From: Kaistia defluvii
Lineage (GTDB): Bacteria; Pseudomonadota; Alphaproteobacteria; Rhizobiales; Kaistiaceae
Direction of reading: 5' to 3'
NCBI RefSeq assembly: GCF_026343955.1
Contig: NZ_JAPKNI010000001.1
Span: 496,001 to 560,000, forward strand
Length of the DNA stretch: 64,000 bases
In this document: positions 18,601-27,009 of the stretch, piece after piece
Layout of the letters: each line of letters opens with the position of its first letter
How positions within the stretch are numbered: the first letter of the stretch is position 1
Made by a program: the position numbers and the translations under genes
The notes under the pieces: generated by a model
Databases searched by the model: none
What the model saw: only the letters and a program-made list of their open reading frames with translations
Told to the model about the DNA's origin: nothing

Positions 18601-20007
18601 CTACTTCTTCGCCGGCGGGTGTGCGCCGGCGGGGACGCGGCGCTTGATGCCGTCGAGGATCTTGGCGGCCAGCGCGTCATAGTCGCCGTCGAAGTGATGG
18701 CCGCCCGTCGTCTTGATCATCTCGACGCCGGTTCCCGCCACCTTCGGGCAGGCGGAATCGTCTTCTTCCTCGCCGTAGACGCACTGGACCAGCGCCGGCT
18801 TGATCTGCTTCAGGTCCGGCAGGGTCTCGCCCTCGCTGGAGCTGGTGCCGAGGAACTCGCCGACCGAGATCTCGTAATCGACCGCTTCGGACAGGCCGAG
18901 CAGCGAAAGCTGGGCCACCATGTCCTTGGTGTCGGCGGGCAGGCGGTTATAGGCGGCCGGCAAGACGTCGGCGCCGAAGGAATAGCCGATCAGCACGACG
19001 TGATCGACGCCCCAGCGCTCGGTATAGGCCTCGATGATGCGGGCGAGGTCGGCCGAGGTCTGGTCCGGCGTCTTCTGCGACCAGAAATAGCGGAGCGAAT
19101 CGACACCGACGGTCGGCACGCCTTCCTTCTGCAGCGCTTCCGCGACGGACTTGTCGATATCGCGCCAGCCGCCATCGCCGGAAAAGACGATCGCCAGCGT
19201 GTCGAACTTCGAGGTGGCCGGCAACTCGATGAGCTGCAGGTCAGCGAGCGGGTCCGCATCCGACGACTTCGGCACCAGCAGGTGCTGCAGCCGTTCCAGC
19301 AGCGCGGCGCGGGCATCGCCTGCGACTGTCTTGTCCTTGAGCTTGAAGCCCTGCTTCTGCAGGTCGGCGACATGCGCCTTCCCGTCCGCGGGCGCCGAAG
19401 CCGTAAAGATCACGTCGACCGGATTGGCCGGGTCGCCCTTCTCCAGGCCATAGGTGACGCCGCCCGGCACTTCCGTGCGCGGCGCATCGGTGCAGAGCGG
19501 CTTGACCAGCGGCAGCGCCAGCGCCGGATCGACGGCGACGTTTCGGCCGATCGTGGCGTCGGGCGTCTGCGCCGCGAGGTCCAGCGCCAGGGCGCCGGCG
19601 GTGCCGATGCCGGCGATGACGGGCGAATGATAGATGCTGGTGCCGAGCTGGCGCTGGATCTGATGGCTCAGATCCTCGATATCGCCGACGACATAGGCGC
19701 AATCCTCGGATTTGTCGTCCTCCAGCCCGGCCAGGAATTTCGGCGTGTCGATGCCGACCACGATGGCGCCGGACTTCTGCAGGGCGGCGGCCGTGGCCTC
19801 GTCGGCCGGCGTCCAGCCCTCCTTGTCGGAGAACAAAAAGACGGCGCCGGTGACCGCTTCGGTCGGCAGCAGAATCTCGGGCTTGCCGAGCAGGCCGGCC
19901 TGGAAGCCGGCCGGTTGTGGCGGCGCGCTGCCGGCGGGCGCATCCTCGGCCATCGCCGGCAGCGACGCGCAGGCGAACAGGGACGCAAACAGCCAATTCC
20001 GGATCAT
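18601..20007 (-). CDS. acvB: AcvB/VirJ-type lysyl-phosphatidylglycerol hydrolase
   Basis: A 468-residue periplasmic protein with a signal peptide ending PAMA near residue 20. It has two related halves, as in AcvB. The C-terminal VirJ domain contains IVFSGDGGWRDIDKSVAEAL and the nucleophile elbow IGYSFGADVLP near residue 345, with a possible catalytic His in TTGGHHFDGDY near the C-terminus. In Agrobacterium AcvB hydrolyses lysyl-phosphatidylglycerol made by LpiA, and its loss impairs virulence and acid growth (known for that organism). Its ATG overlaps the lpiA TGA by four bases (ATGA), so the synthase and the hydrolase are translationally coupled. Confidence 0.92.
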   Translation of the reverse strand: MIRNWLFASLFACASLPAMAEDAPAGSAPPQPAGFQAGLLGKPEILLPTEAVTGAVFLFSDKEGWTPADEATAAALQKSGAIVVGIDTPKFLAGLEDDKSEDCAYVVGDIEDLSHQIQRQLGTSIYHSPVIAGIGTAGALALDLAAQTPDATIGRNVAVDPALALPLVKPLCTDAPRTEVPGGVTYGLEKGDPANPVDVIFTASAPADGKAHVADLQKQGFKLKDKTVAGDARAALLERLQHLLVPKSSDADPLADLQLIELPATSKFDTLAIVFSGDGGWRDIDKSVAEALQKEGVPTVGVDSLRYFWSQKTPDQTSADLARIIEAYTERWGVDHVVLIGYSFGADVLPAAYNRLPADTKDMVAQLSLLGLSEAVDYEISVGEFLGTSSSEGETLPDLKQIKPALVQCVYGEEEDDSACPKVAGTGVEMIKTTGGHHFDGDYDALAAKILDGIKRRVPAGAHPPAKK

Positions 20008-22730
20008 TTACCAACCACTCCCTTGAGCCCGCCACTGATCAGCACCGTTACGTCGGCGAGCGCGAGCGCCGGCGACATCCCCCCCGATACGGCGATGTAG
20101 CGGGGTTGCCATTGGGGCTGGAACTTCGCCTTGAAGGCCCTGAGCCCATGAAAATTGTAGAACCGTTCGCCGTGCTCGAACACGGCGCGGCCCATCCGGT
20201 GCCAGAACGGCGCCGCCGGGCTTTCGGAGAGGCCGGAAAGCGGCGCCATGCCGAGATCGAACCAGTGATAGCCCCGCTCCTTCAGCTGGAGCATGAGGCT
20301 GATGAAGAGAAACTCCATTGTGCCGGCCGGAACCTCCGGCTCGAACCGCATCAGGTCGACGGTCGCCTCCTGCTTCAGGGTCGTCGTCATGACGGTGGCG
20401 AAGGCGACGATGCGCCCCTCGCGCCGGACGACGGCGGCGGGCTGCGCCATCACATAGTCGCGGTCGAAGGCGCCGAGTGAGAAGCGCTTCTCGCGGGCGC
20501 GATGCTCGGCCAGCCACAGGTTGGAGATCCGCTGCAGGTCGTCGATCGACTCCGCCACCTGGTCCGGCTCCAGCAGTTCGAAGCTCAGGCCCTCCCGCTG
20601 GCTGCGGTTGAAGGCGTGGCGCAGGCTGGCGCGCTTGGCGCCCTTGAGGTCGAAGCCCTGCAGGTCGACATGCGCGGCCTCGCCGAGCTTGTAGGCGCGC
20701 AAGCCCGCATCGGCATACAGCGCGAGGTTCTCCGGCATGACCTGATAGAACATCGCCCGGCCGCCGGCGGCGCGCGCCATCTCGACGAACTGCCAGATCA
20801 GCCCCGGCCAGGACGAGCGCGGCCCGATCGGATCGAACAGCGCCACCCAGGAATGGGCCTGGCGGCCGAACATGATGAAGGCGCGGCGGTCGTCGGAGAA
20901 CAGCAGCGTCTTGTCCCCCATGCGGACCAGGTTCGCATCGGGATGGGGCTGAGTGGCGAGGATTTTGACCGCTTCGGCGATCTCCTGCGGATCGGGCTGC
21001 CCGGTCTTGCCCTTGGAAGGGCGCAGCAGCGACCAGGCCGCCAGCGATCCGGCCGCGATGACCACGCCCAGCAGCGCCCGAAGGCTGCGCGGCGCTTCCT
21101 CCGAGAATTCGAACTGCCACCAGAGCTGGCTGGAATATTCGACGTCGCTATAGACGAACAGCATCACGGCCGCGGCGGTGACGATGACGGTGGCGATCGC
21201 CAGCAGCCAGCCCGGCGTCAGCCGCTGGTGCAGCAGCGAGGCCGGCCGGTTGAACTCGCGCCGGGTCGCCAGCAGCGCGATGAACAGCAGGGCGAGCGCG
21301 ATCGACTCGCTGATGGCGAGCGCCTTCAGCAGGGACAGCAGGACCGCCGCGCCGACCGAGACCATCGCCGCCCACCAGGCGCCATCCAGCCGGTGCGCCA
21401 GGCCGCGCGCCACCACGATCAGTCCGAGACCGAGCACGCTTTCCAGGAAATGCGCGCCCTCCAGGATCGGCAGCGGCAACAGGCCGGAGAGCATGTCGAG
21501 CCGCTGGTCGGCGGCGGGCGTGACACCGGAGAGCACCAGAACGCCGCCGAGCGCGAAGGTGAGCGTCGCCAGAACGCGCGGCGATAGCTGCGCCCCGGCG
21601 CGCAGGAAGCGCGAGGCGTTGACGCCCGAAGCGGCGCGGCGCACCTCCATGCCCGTGACGAGGCCGGATGCCGCCAGCAGCGGCACGCCGTAATAGATGA
21701 CGCGGTAGAGGATCAGCGCCGACAGCACCTGGTCGACCGATGCCGTGCGGCCGACGACGGCGATGATCACCGCCTCGAACACGCCGAGCCCGGCCGGGAC
21801 ATGGCTGGCGACGCCGAGGCCGATCGCCACCGCATAGACCGCGACGAAGGCCGGCAGGCCGACATCGGTCTGCGGCAGCAGGACCCAGAGCACGGCGGCG
21901 GCGGTGGAGACGTCGACAAGGGTGGCGGCGAACTGCGCCAGCATGATGCCGGGACGCGGCAGGGTGAAGGAGAGCCCGCGCCAGCCGACCCGGCCCTTGC
22001 CGAAGGCCGAATAGGCGAGAAGCCCGGCCAGAGCCAGCAGGATGGCGCCCCCCACCGCGCGAAGCAGGACAGGCGGCAGCGACAGCGGCTCGGCCAAGTC
22101 ATGCGCGGCGAAGGCAAGGCCGAGCCCGGTGACGCCGGCAAGCCCCAGGCCGAAGGCCACGGTGACGAAGGCGACGACCTTGGCGACATCGGCCGGCTCG
22201 AAGCCGAGACGGGCGTAGAAGCGATAGCGGATGGCGCCGCCCGTGAGCGGGCCGAAACCGGCGGTATTGCCCACCGCATAGGCGCAGAAGGCCGTCAGCG
22301 CGACAATCGGATAGGGTACTTGCCGGCCGAGATAGCGCAGCGCCGACAGGTCGTAGATGCTGAGCGCCAGGAAGCTGAGCGCCGTGAAACCGAGCGCCGC
22401 GACAATCGCCCAGAGCGGCGTCGCGTGCAGCGTGTCGAGCACGTCATTGTAGTCGACCTCGGCAATCAGCTTCGAAATGGCAAGCCAGACCAGCACCACG
22501 ACGATGATGCCGGCCGCTGCCGTGATCGCCGGCCGCCAGGGCGCAAGACGAGCGCGCAGCCGCTCGAAACGCGGCTCGGCCACCGGCTCTGAATCGCCCA
22601 GACGCTCCGCGGTCTCGAACTCTTCCAGCATGGCTTCCCGCGGTCCCGGACGGCTGTCTGCTTCGGATCGGCTCTCGCCTCCCGGGCGGCGTGTGGCCTC
22701 CCGGGTCGATAAAGTAGCGCTATGGGTCAT
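20004..22730 (-). CDS. lpiA: Phosphatidylglycerol lysyltransferase/flippase (LpiA/MprF)
   Basis: A 908-residue inner-membrane protein. After about 70 hydrophilic residues there are roughly 14 transmembrane helices up to residue 565, including the MprF flippase block (NTAGFGPLTGGAIRYRFYARLG). A cytosolic GNAT-like DUF2156 synthase domain follows, with LVRMGDKTLLFSDDRRAFIMFG, KRASLRHAFNRSQREGLSFE and the C-terminal FYNFHGLRAFKAKFQPQW. It transfers lysine from lysyl-tRNA to phosphatidylglycerol, lowering surface negative charge and sensitivity to cationic peptides. A downstream in-frame ATG at codon 34 is an alternative start. It forms an operon with acvB. Confidence 0.95.
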   Translation of the reverse strand: MTHSATLSTREATRRPGGESRSEADSRPGPREAMLEEFETAERLGDSEPVAEPRFERLRARLAPWRPAITAAAGIIVVVLVWLAISKLIAEVDYNDVLDTLHATPLWAIVAALGFTALSFLALSIYDLSALRYLGRQVPYPIVALTAFCAYAVGNTAGFGPLTGGAIRYRFYARLGFEPADVAKVVAFVTVAFGLGLAGVTGLGLAFAAHDLAEPLSLPPVLLRAVGGAILLALAGLLAYSAFGKGRVGWRGLSFTLPRPGIMLAQFAATLVDVSTAAAVLWVLLPQTDVGLPAFVAVYAVAIGLGVASHVPAGLGVFEAVIIAVVGRTASVDQVLSALILYRVIYYGVPLLAASGLVTGMEVRRAASGVNASRFLRAGAQLSPRVLATLTFALGGVLVLSGVTPAADQRLDMLSGLLPLPILEGAHFLESVLGLGLIVVARGLAHRLDGAWWAAMVSVGAAVLLSLLKALAISESIALALLFIALLATRREFNRPASLLHQRLTPGWLLAIATVIVTAAAVMLFVYSDVEYSSQLWWQFEFSEEAPRSLRALLGVVIAAGSLAAWSLLRPSKGKTGQPDPQEIAEAVKILATQPHPDANLVRMGDKTLLFSDDRRAFIMFGRQAHSWVALFDPIGPRSSWPGLIWQFVEMARAAGGRAMFYQVMPENLALYADAGLRAYKLGEAAHVDLQGFDLKGAKRASLRHAFNRSQREGLSFELLEPDQVAESIDDLQRISNLWLAEHRAREKRFSLGAFDRDYVMAQPAAVVRREGRIVAFATVMTTTLKQEATVDLMRFEPEVPAGTMEFLFISLMLQLKERGYHWFDLGMAPLSGLSESPAAPFWHRMGRAVFEHGERFYNFHGLRAFKAKFQPQWQPRYIAVSGGMSPALALADVTVLISGGLKGVVGK

Positions 22731-22880
22731 CGTGCATTTCGCAGCTCTGGCCAGGCCAAGGGACAGAAATCCCGACCCGCCGAAGCGCCGCCTTCTCGTT
22801 GCATCTTGCTGCCAGCTTCAAGAGCTTCAATTCTGGCTGGATTGAGGCCGACCGTGGCTTTGCGGGCATCTCGCGCAATG

Positions 22881-22919
22881 TTGACATATGATTAGGCGCC
22901 ATATTACAAGGCGCCGTAT
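22881..22919 (+). promoter_or_regulatory. Candidate promoter/operator of the MarR gene
   Basis: TTGACA at 22881-22886 and TATTAC at 22902-22907 could be -35 and -10 boxes with a short 15-base spacer. A 10-base direct repeat GGCGCC(A/G)TAT occurs at 22895-22904 and 22910-22919, 15 bases apart, and each copy contains the palindrome GGCGCC. The arrangement overlaps the proposed start codon and suggests autoregulation by the MarR protein. Confidence 0.4.
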
Positions 22920-23439
22920 GATTGCGCTCGAACAGAAACATCTCGCCCTGCTCGACGAGGCCCGACGGCGCGGCGTTGCCGAGATCGGGAACCTCGGACT
23001 GTGCTTCGAGATTCTGACGCTTGCCGCGGCGATTGACCGGGATTGTGCCAGTCGCCTCGCGCCTCATCAGCTCTCGGAAGGCAAGTTCGTACTGCTGTTC
23101 CTGCTGCGGGATCGCACAGACGGCCTCTCCCCGCATGAACTGGCCGACCGAGCCGGCGTGACCCGAGCAACCGTCACCGGGCTGCTTGATGGCCTTGAGC
23201 GCGACGGTTTCCTGGCGCGGCACGCCGTGGCGGGGGATCGCCGGCGGGTTGCCGTCCGCCTGACCGACAAGGGCAACGAGGCCGCGGCCACGCTCTTCCG
23301 GGAACATTCCCGATGGATCAGCCATTTGCTGGCCGATCTGAGCGACGAGGAGCAACGTGTCCTCAGCGGCCTGCTCCAGCGCGTCTGGATGGCAACGGAC
23401 AGCGGCTCGCCCGATCCACAACCCGCGAAATTGGACTGA
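22918..23439 (+). CDS. MarR-family transcriptional regulator
   Basis: A regulator of 173 residues from the ATG at 22918, or 183 residues from the ATG at 22888. I prefer the later start, because the earlier one lies inside a likely promoter and adds an odd arginine-rich leader. The winged helix is clear: LSPHELADRAGVTRATVTGLLDGLERDGFLAR as recognition region and HAVAGDRRRVAVRLTDKG as the wing with its conserved D-R pair. It is divergent from lpiA and is followed after 60 bases by a small gene with a good Shine-Dalgarno site, a likely operon partner. MarR proteins often respond to phenolic or oxidative compounds. The ligand here is unknown. Confidence 0.88.
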   Translation: MIALEQKHLALLDEARRRGVAEIGNLGLCFEILTLAAAIDRDCASRLAPHQLSEGKFVLLFLLRDRTDGLSPHELADRAGVTRATVTGLLDGLERDGFLARHAVAGDRRRVAVRLTDKGNEAAATLFREHSRWISHLLADLSDEEQRVLSGLLQRVWMATDSGSPDPQPAKLD

Positions 23440-23499
23440 CGTCCGGCGCCGCGCCCGGCGGCCGCCTTGCCGCAATCCCATCCCCTAGGAGACCAACCG

Positions 23500-23844
23500 A
23501 TGACGCACTACCTGGCTGAACTCTATTCGCCCAAGCCCGCCTGGACGGCCCTCTCGGCCCCCGAGAGGCAGCAGTTCTTCTCCGCCATCGGCGCCGGCAT
23601 GGCGGCCCTGTCGGACCTGGGCATCGAGGCCCTCGCCTTCGGCGAGACCGACGCGACCAAGCAGCACCCCGCGACCCAGCAATATTTTGCGATATGGCGT
23701 TTCGCGGACGAGGCGGCGCTCGACGCCCTGCTCGACGGAATCGCCGCTTCCGGATGGCACGCTTATTTCGAGACGATCAACGCGGCCGGTCCTGCCACCG
23801 ATCTCGTCCACCATATGGGCAGGCTGGCCGCCGCGACCGCCTGA
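23500..23844 (+). CDS. Small hypothetical protein, possible ferredoxin-like fold
   Basis: A 114-residue cytoplasmic protein with TAGGAG nine bases before the start. I do not recognise it with certainty. The alternation of strand- and helix-like segments (HYLAELYSPKPAWTAL, RQQFFSAIGAGMAALSDLGIEALAF, QQYFAIWRFADEAALDALLDGIAASGWHAYF) and the Trp/Tyr-rich strands look like a small dimeric alpha/beta-barrel protein of the kind found among YCII-like or monooxygenase-like proteins. It follows a MarR regulator, so it may be the regulator's target. A bidirectional terminator follows it. Confidence 0.75.
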   Translation: MTHYLAELYSPKPAWTALSAPERQQFFSAIGAGMAALSDLGIEALAFGETDATKQHPATQQYFAIWRFADEAALDALLDGIAASGWHAYFETINAAGPATDLVHHMGRLAAATA

Positions 23845-23845
23845 C

Positions 23846-23880
23846 GAAAAAAGCCAGGCGACCTGGGTCACCTGGCTTTG
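23846..23880. terminator. Bidirectional terminator between convergent genes
   Basis: AAAGCCAGG (23850-23858) pairs with CCTGGCTTT (23871-23879), and the inner bases GACC and GGTC also pair across one mismatch. Six A residues lie on the left (23847-23852), so on the minus strand the stem is followed by a T-run. It serves the M29 aminopeptidase gene on the minus strand and probably also the small gene ending at 23844. Confidence 0.8.
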
Positions 23881-23907
23881 CATCCTCCGGCAATGGACCT
23901 CAGAGCG

Positions 23908-25161
23908 TCAGGCCCATTCGCCCTGGCGCATGATCGGCTCGACAGCGCCGTCCTGGCCGATGCCATCGATGTCGATATGGCGCGAGCCGATCATCCAGTC
24001 GATGTGGATCAGGCTCTTGTTGGCGCCGCGCGCGGCGAGATCTTCCTGGCTCATCGTGTCGCCGCCGCGGATGCACTTGGCATAGGCCTGGCCGAGCGCG
24101 ATGTGGCAGGCGGCGTTTTCGTCGAACAGCGTGTTGTAGAACAGCAGGCCGCTGGCCGAGATCGGCGAGGAATCCGGCACCAGCGCCACTTCGCCGAGCC
24201 GGCGCGCGCCCTCATCCGTGTCCAGCACCTTGGAAAGCACGTCGCTGCCCTTGCGCGCCGTCGCGTCGACGATGCGGCCTTCCTCGAAGCGCACAGAAAT
24301 GTCCTCGATCAGCGTGCCCTGATAGGAAAGCGGCTTCGTGCTGGTGACATGGCCCGACACGCGGTTCTTGTGCGGCGTGGTGAAAACCTCTTCGGACGGG
24401 ATGTTCGGGTTGCAGACGATGCCGTTCTTGGCCGTCGAGGCACCGCCCTCCCATTCATGGTCGTCGGCGAGCCCGACCGTCAGGTCGGTGCCGGGGCCGA
24501 CGAAACGAAGCGCGGAGTAGCGCTTGTCGTTGAGCAGCTTGGTGCGCGCATGCAGCGCCTTGTTGTGCTCGCCCCAGGCGGCGACCGGATCGACGAGATC
24601 GACGCGCGAGGCGGCGAAGATGGCGTCCCAGAGCTTGGCGACGGCCACTTCCTCGGTCTCGTTCGGGAACACGGCCTTGGCCCAGGCCGGCGAGGCGAAG
24701 GAAGCGATGGTCCAGTTGATGTCGAAGCCGGCGATCAGTTCCAGAGCCGGCATGTAGGCCTTCGAGCGGGCGCGGTTGGCGCGTGACACCTTGTCGGGAT
24801 CCTGCCCCGCCAGCAGCGATGGGTTCTCGCCGGCAATCGCGAGGCGCGCCGCGCCATTGCGGAAGGCGGAGGCCATGCCGTCATAGAGCCAGCCGGAGGC
24901 GACGTCGAAGCTGCCATCCGGGGCATGGCGATAGCGCATCAGCGTCGCCTCCTCGTCGGAGAACAGCGTCGTCACCAGCGAGGCGCCGGCCTTGTAGGCG
25001 TGCTCGGTGATCCGGCGCACCAGCGGCAGCGCGTCGAGCGAGGCCGTCATCACCAGCTCCTGGCCCGGCTGCAGGCCGAGGCCGACGCGAACGGCCACTT
25101 CGCCAAGCCGGTCGAGCTTCTGCTCGTGGGTGAGCGACGGATCCTTGTTCAACTTGGTCAT
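23908..25161 (-). CDS. M29-family aminopeptidase
   Basis: A 417-residue metallopeptidase of the thermophilic aminopeptidase (AmpS/AmpT) family. Conserved segments include GTDLTVGLADDHEWEGG, NIPSEEVFTTPHKNRVSGHV (glutamates that bind metal), GDTMSQEDLAARGANKSLIHIDWMIGS near the C-terminus (His and Asp ligands) and HIALGQAY. The two-metal site would use these residues to remove N-terminal amino acids from peptides in the cytoplasm. I chose the ATG at 25161, preceded by GGAG; an upstream in-frame start adds 13 residues without similarity. The MFS gene upstream on the same strand ends 71 bases before it, so they may be cotranscribed. Confidence 0.92.
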   Translation of the reverse strand: MTKLNKDPSLTHEQKLDRLGEVAVRVGLGLQPGQELVMTASLDALPLVRRITEHAYKAGASLVTTLFSDEEATLMRYRHAPDGSFDVASGWLYDGMASAFRNGAARLAIAGENPSLLAGQDPDKVSRANRARSKAYMPALELIAGFDINWTIASFASPAWAKAVFPNETEEVAVAKLWDAIFAASRVDLVDPVAAWGEHNKALHARTKLLNDKRYSALRFVGPGTDLTVGLADDHEWEGGASTAKNGIVCNPNIPSEEVFTTPHKNRVSGHVTSTKPLSYQGTLIEDISVRFEEGRIVDATARKGSDVLSKVLDTDEGARRLGEVALVPDSSPISASGLLFYNTLFDENAACHIALGQAYAKCIRGGDTMSQEDLAARGANKSLIHIDWMIGSRHIDIDGIGQDGAVEPIMRQGEWA

Positions 25162-25232
25162 GGCAGAACTCCAGTCTTCGTTTTCGTTCGATCGGCCCAC
25201 GGAGGCGGGCCGAAACAGGAAACCCCTGTGGC

Positions 25233-26663
25233 TCAGGCGCGCACCCGGGCGCGGTGCTTGCTCACCAGCACGCCGGCATCATGCGGCAGGGCGAAACTGT
25301 CATAGAGGCCGAGCAGGCCCACCACGCCGACGATCAGGAAGGCGGCGTGGAAATCCCGCAGCGTCAGCCCGCTCACATCCGGCGTCAGCCAGGCGTCGGC
25401 CAGACGCAGCGCGATGGCGCCGAGGGCGATGCCGAGGCCGAACGTGATCTGCTGCACCAGGCTGAACAGCGTGTTGGCGCCGCTCATGCGTTCCTGCGGC
25501 ACGTCGACGAAGGCCATGGTGCCGATCGCGGTGAACTGCATCGAGCGCGCCGCGCCGGAGAGGAACAGGACGAGCATGATGACGGGCCAGGGCGTCGCCG
25601 GCGTCAGCATCGCGCAGCCGAACAGGGTGGCAACGAAGAACAGGCCGTTGCCGATCAGCGTATTGCGGAAGCCGAAGCTGCGCAGCACCAGGCTGGTCAG
25701 CGGCTTCATGGCGAGATTGCCGGCGAACAGCGCCAGCACATAGAGGCCGGCCTGGAACGGATCGAGGCCGAAGCCGAGCTGGAACATCAGCGGCAGCAGG
25801 AACGGAACGGCGCTGACGGCGGTGCGGAACAGCGAGCCGCCCTTCATGGTCACGGCGAAGGTCTGGACGGTCAGCCCGTAGAGATCCGGCAGCGGATGCG
25901 GGTGGTGGCTCGAATGACGCAGCGCCACCCAGAAGAACAGCGCGCTGGCGGCGAGGATGCCGGCGCCGATCACCCAGTCGCTTTCCGTCTGGCCGACGAG
26001 ATCGAGTCCATACATCAACCCGGCGCAGGCGATGCTGGTGAGCACGAAGCCGAGCCAGTCGAAGCCTTGGCGATCGTCGCCGCGCTGGTTCGGGATCAGC
26101 CAGAACGACAGGGCCAGGGCCGCGATGCCGATCGGCACATTCAGGATGAAGATCCAGTGCCACGATGCGTAGGTGGTGATGAAGCCGCCCAGCGGCGGCC
26201 CCAGGATCGGCGCGGACAAGGCCGGCCAGGTCAGCACCGCGATCGCCCGCATCAGCTCCGATTTGGAGGTGTTGCGCAACACCACCAGCCGGCCCACCGG
26301 CACCATCATGGCGCCGCCGGCGCCCTGCAGAATGCGCGCAAGCACGAAGCCCATCACGCTTTCACTGAGCGCACAGAAGACGGAGGCGATGGTGAAGACG
26401 GCGACCGCGGTGGCAAAGACGGTGCGCGCGCCGAACCGATCCGCCATCCAGCCGCTGGCCGGGATGAAGATCGCCAGCGTCAGCATGTAGACCGACATGC
26501 CGATATTGAGATCCACCGGCGCGACGCCGAAGGAATGCGCCATCTGCGGCAGCGAGGTCGCGATGACCGTGCCGTCCAGATTCTCCATGAAGAAAGCCCC
26601 TGCGACGAGCAGGGCAATCCATGTCGATTTATGGGTCGAGGTCTGGGATGGGACGGAGGTCAT
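25233..26663 (-). CDS. DHA2-type MFS multidrug efflux transporter
   Basis: A 476-residue inner-membrane protein with about 14 hydrophobic helices, the number typical of the EmrB/QacA class. Motif D1 is seen in the first helix (ENLDGTVIATSLPQM), motif A in GWMADRFGARTVF and the antiporter motif C in APILGPPLGGFI. Proton-coupled export of toxic compounds is the usual role. No EmrA-type membrane fusion partner is adjacent, so it probably works alone at the inner membrane. It ends 71 bases before the aminopeptidase start. Confidence 0.92.
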   Translation of the reverse strand: MTSVPSQTSTHKSTWIALLVAGAFFMENLDGTVIATSLPQMAHSFGVAPVDLNIGMSVYMLTLAIFIPASGWMADRFGARTVFATAVAVFTIASVFCALSESVMGFVLARILQGAGGAMMVPVGRLVVLRNTSKSELMRAIAVLTWPALSAPILGPPLGGFITTYASWHWIFILNVPIGIAALALSFWLIPNQRGDDRQGFDWLGFVLTSIACAGLMYGLDLVGQTESDWVIGAGILAASALFFWVALRHSSHHPHPLPDLYGLTVQTFAVTMKGGSLFRTAVSAVPFLLPLMFQLGFGLDPFQAGLYVLALFAGNLAMKPLTSLVLRSFGFRNTLIGNGLFFVATLFGCAMLTPATPWPVIMLVLFLSGAARSMQFTAIGTMAFVDVPQERMSGANTLFSLVQQITFGLGIALGAIALRLADAWLTPDVSGLTLRDFHAAFLIVGVVGLLGLYDSFALPHDAGVLVSKHRARVRA

Positions 26664-27009
26664 GCCGGCCGACGGCTCAGGAGAGGAGATGAGGCGACAT
26701 GATGCCAGCCGGCGACACGTCGAACACAGGAGTCATCGCGCTTTCGGCCGGCAAGCACAACCCTCTGCGGCGCGCTGCCGCTTCCAGGGAAGTGGATGGT
26801 CCGCCATGTTGTGCACTCGGCCTTTGGTAGAGAACCCATCCCCGAAAACGCATGAGCGCTTTCGACCCTCCTTCAAGGGGAGGGTTCAAGGGCAGCGCAG
26901 TCCGAGCTCAACCATGACGCAGGCACTCCCGGAACCCTCCCCTTGAAGGAGGGTCAAAACCGGCAAAGCCGGTTTTGGGGAGGGGTCTGCCCGGGCCGAT
27001 ATGCCCACG
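26664..27009. repeat. Intergenic region with a long inverted repeat
   Basis: A gap of 346 bases with no convincing gene. It holds a perfect 23-base inverted repeat: the left arm 26865-26887 starts ACCCTCCTTCAAGG and the right arm 26932-26954 starts GAACCCTCCCC, with 44 bases between. Each arm is itself partly self-complementary. A second perfect hairpin, AAAACCGGC-AAA-GCCGGTTTT (26956-26976), follows and could terminate the M81 peptidase transcript on the minus strand. I see no target-site duplication. Confidence 0.75.

Noticed and set aside
26865-26954. MITE with terminal inverted repeats and target duplication
   Set aside because: The arms are perfect, but the flanking bases show no duplication and no transposase is present. 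I keep it as a palindromic repeat only.
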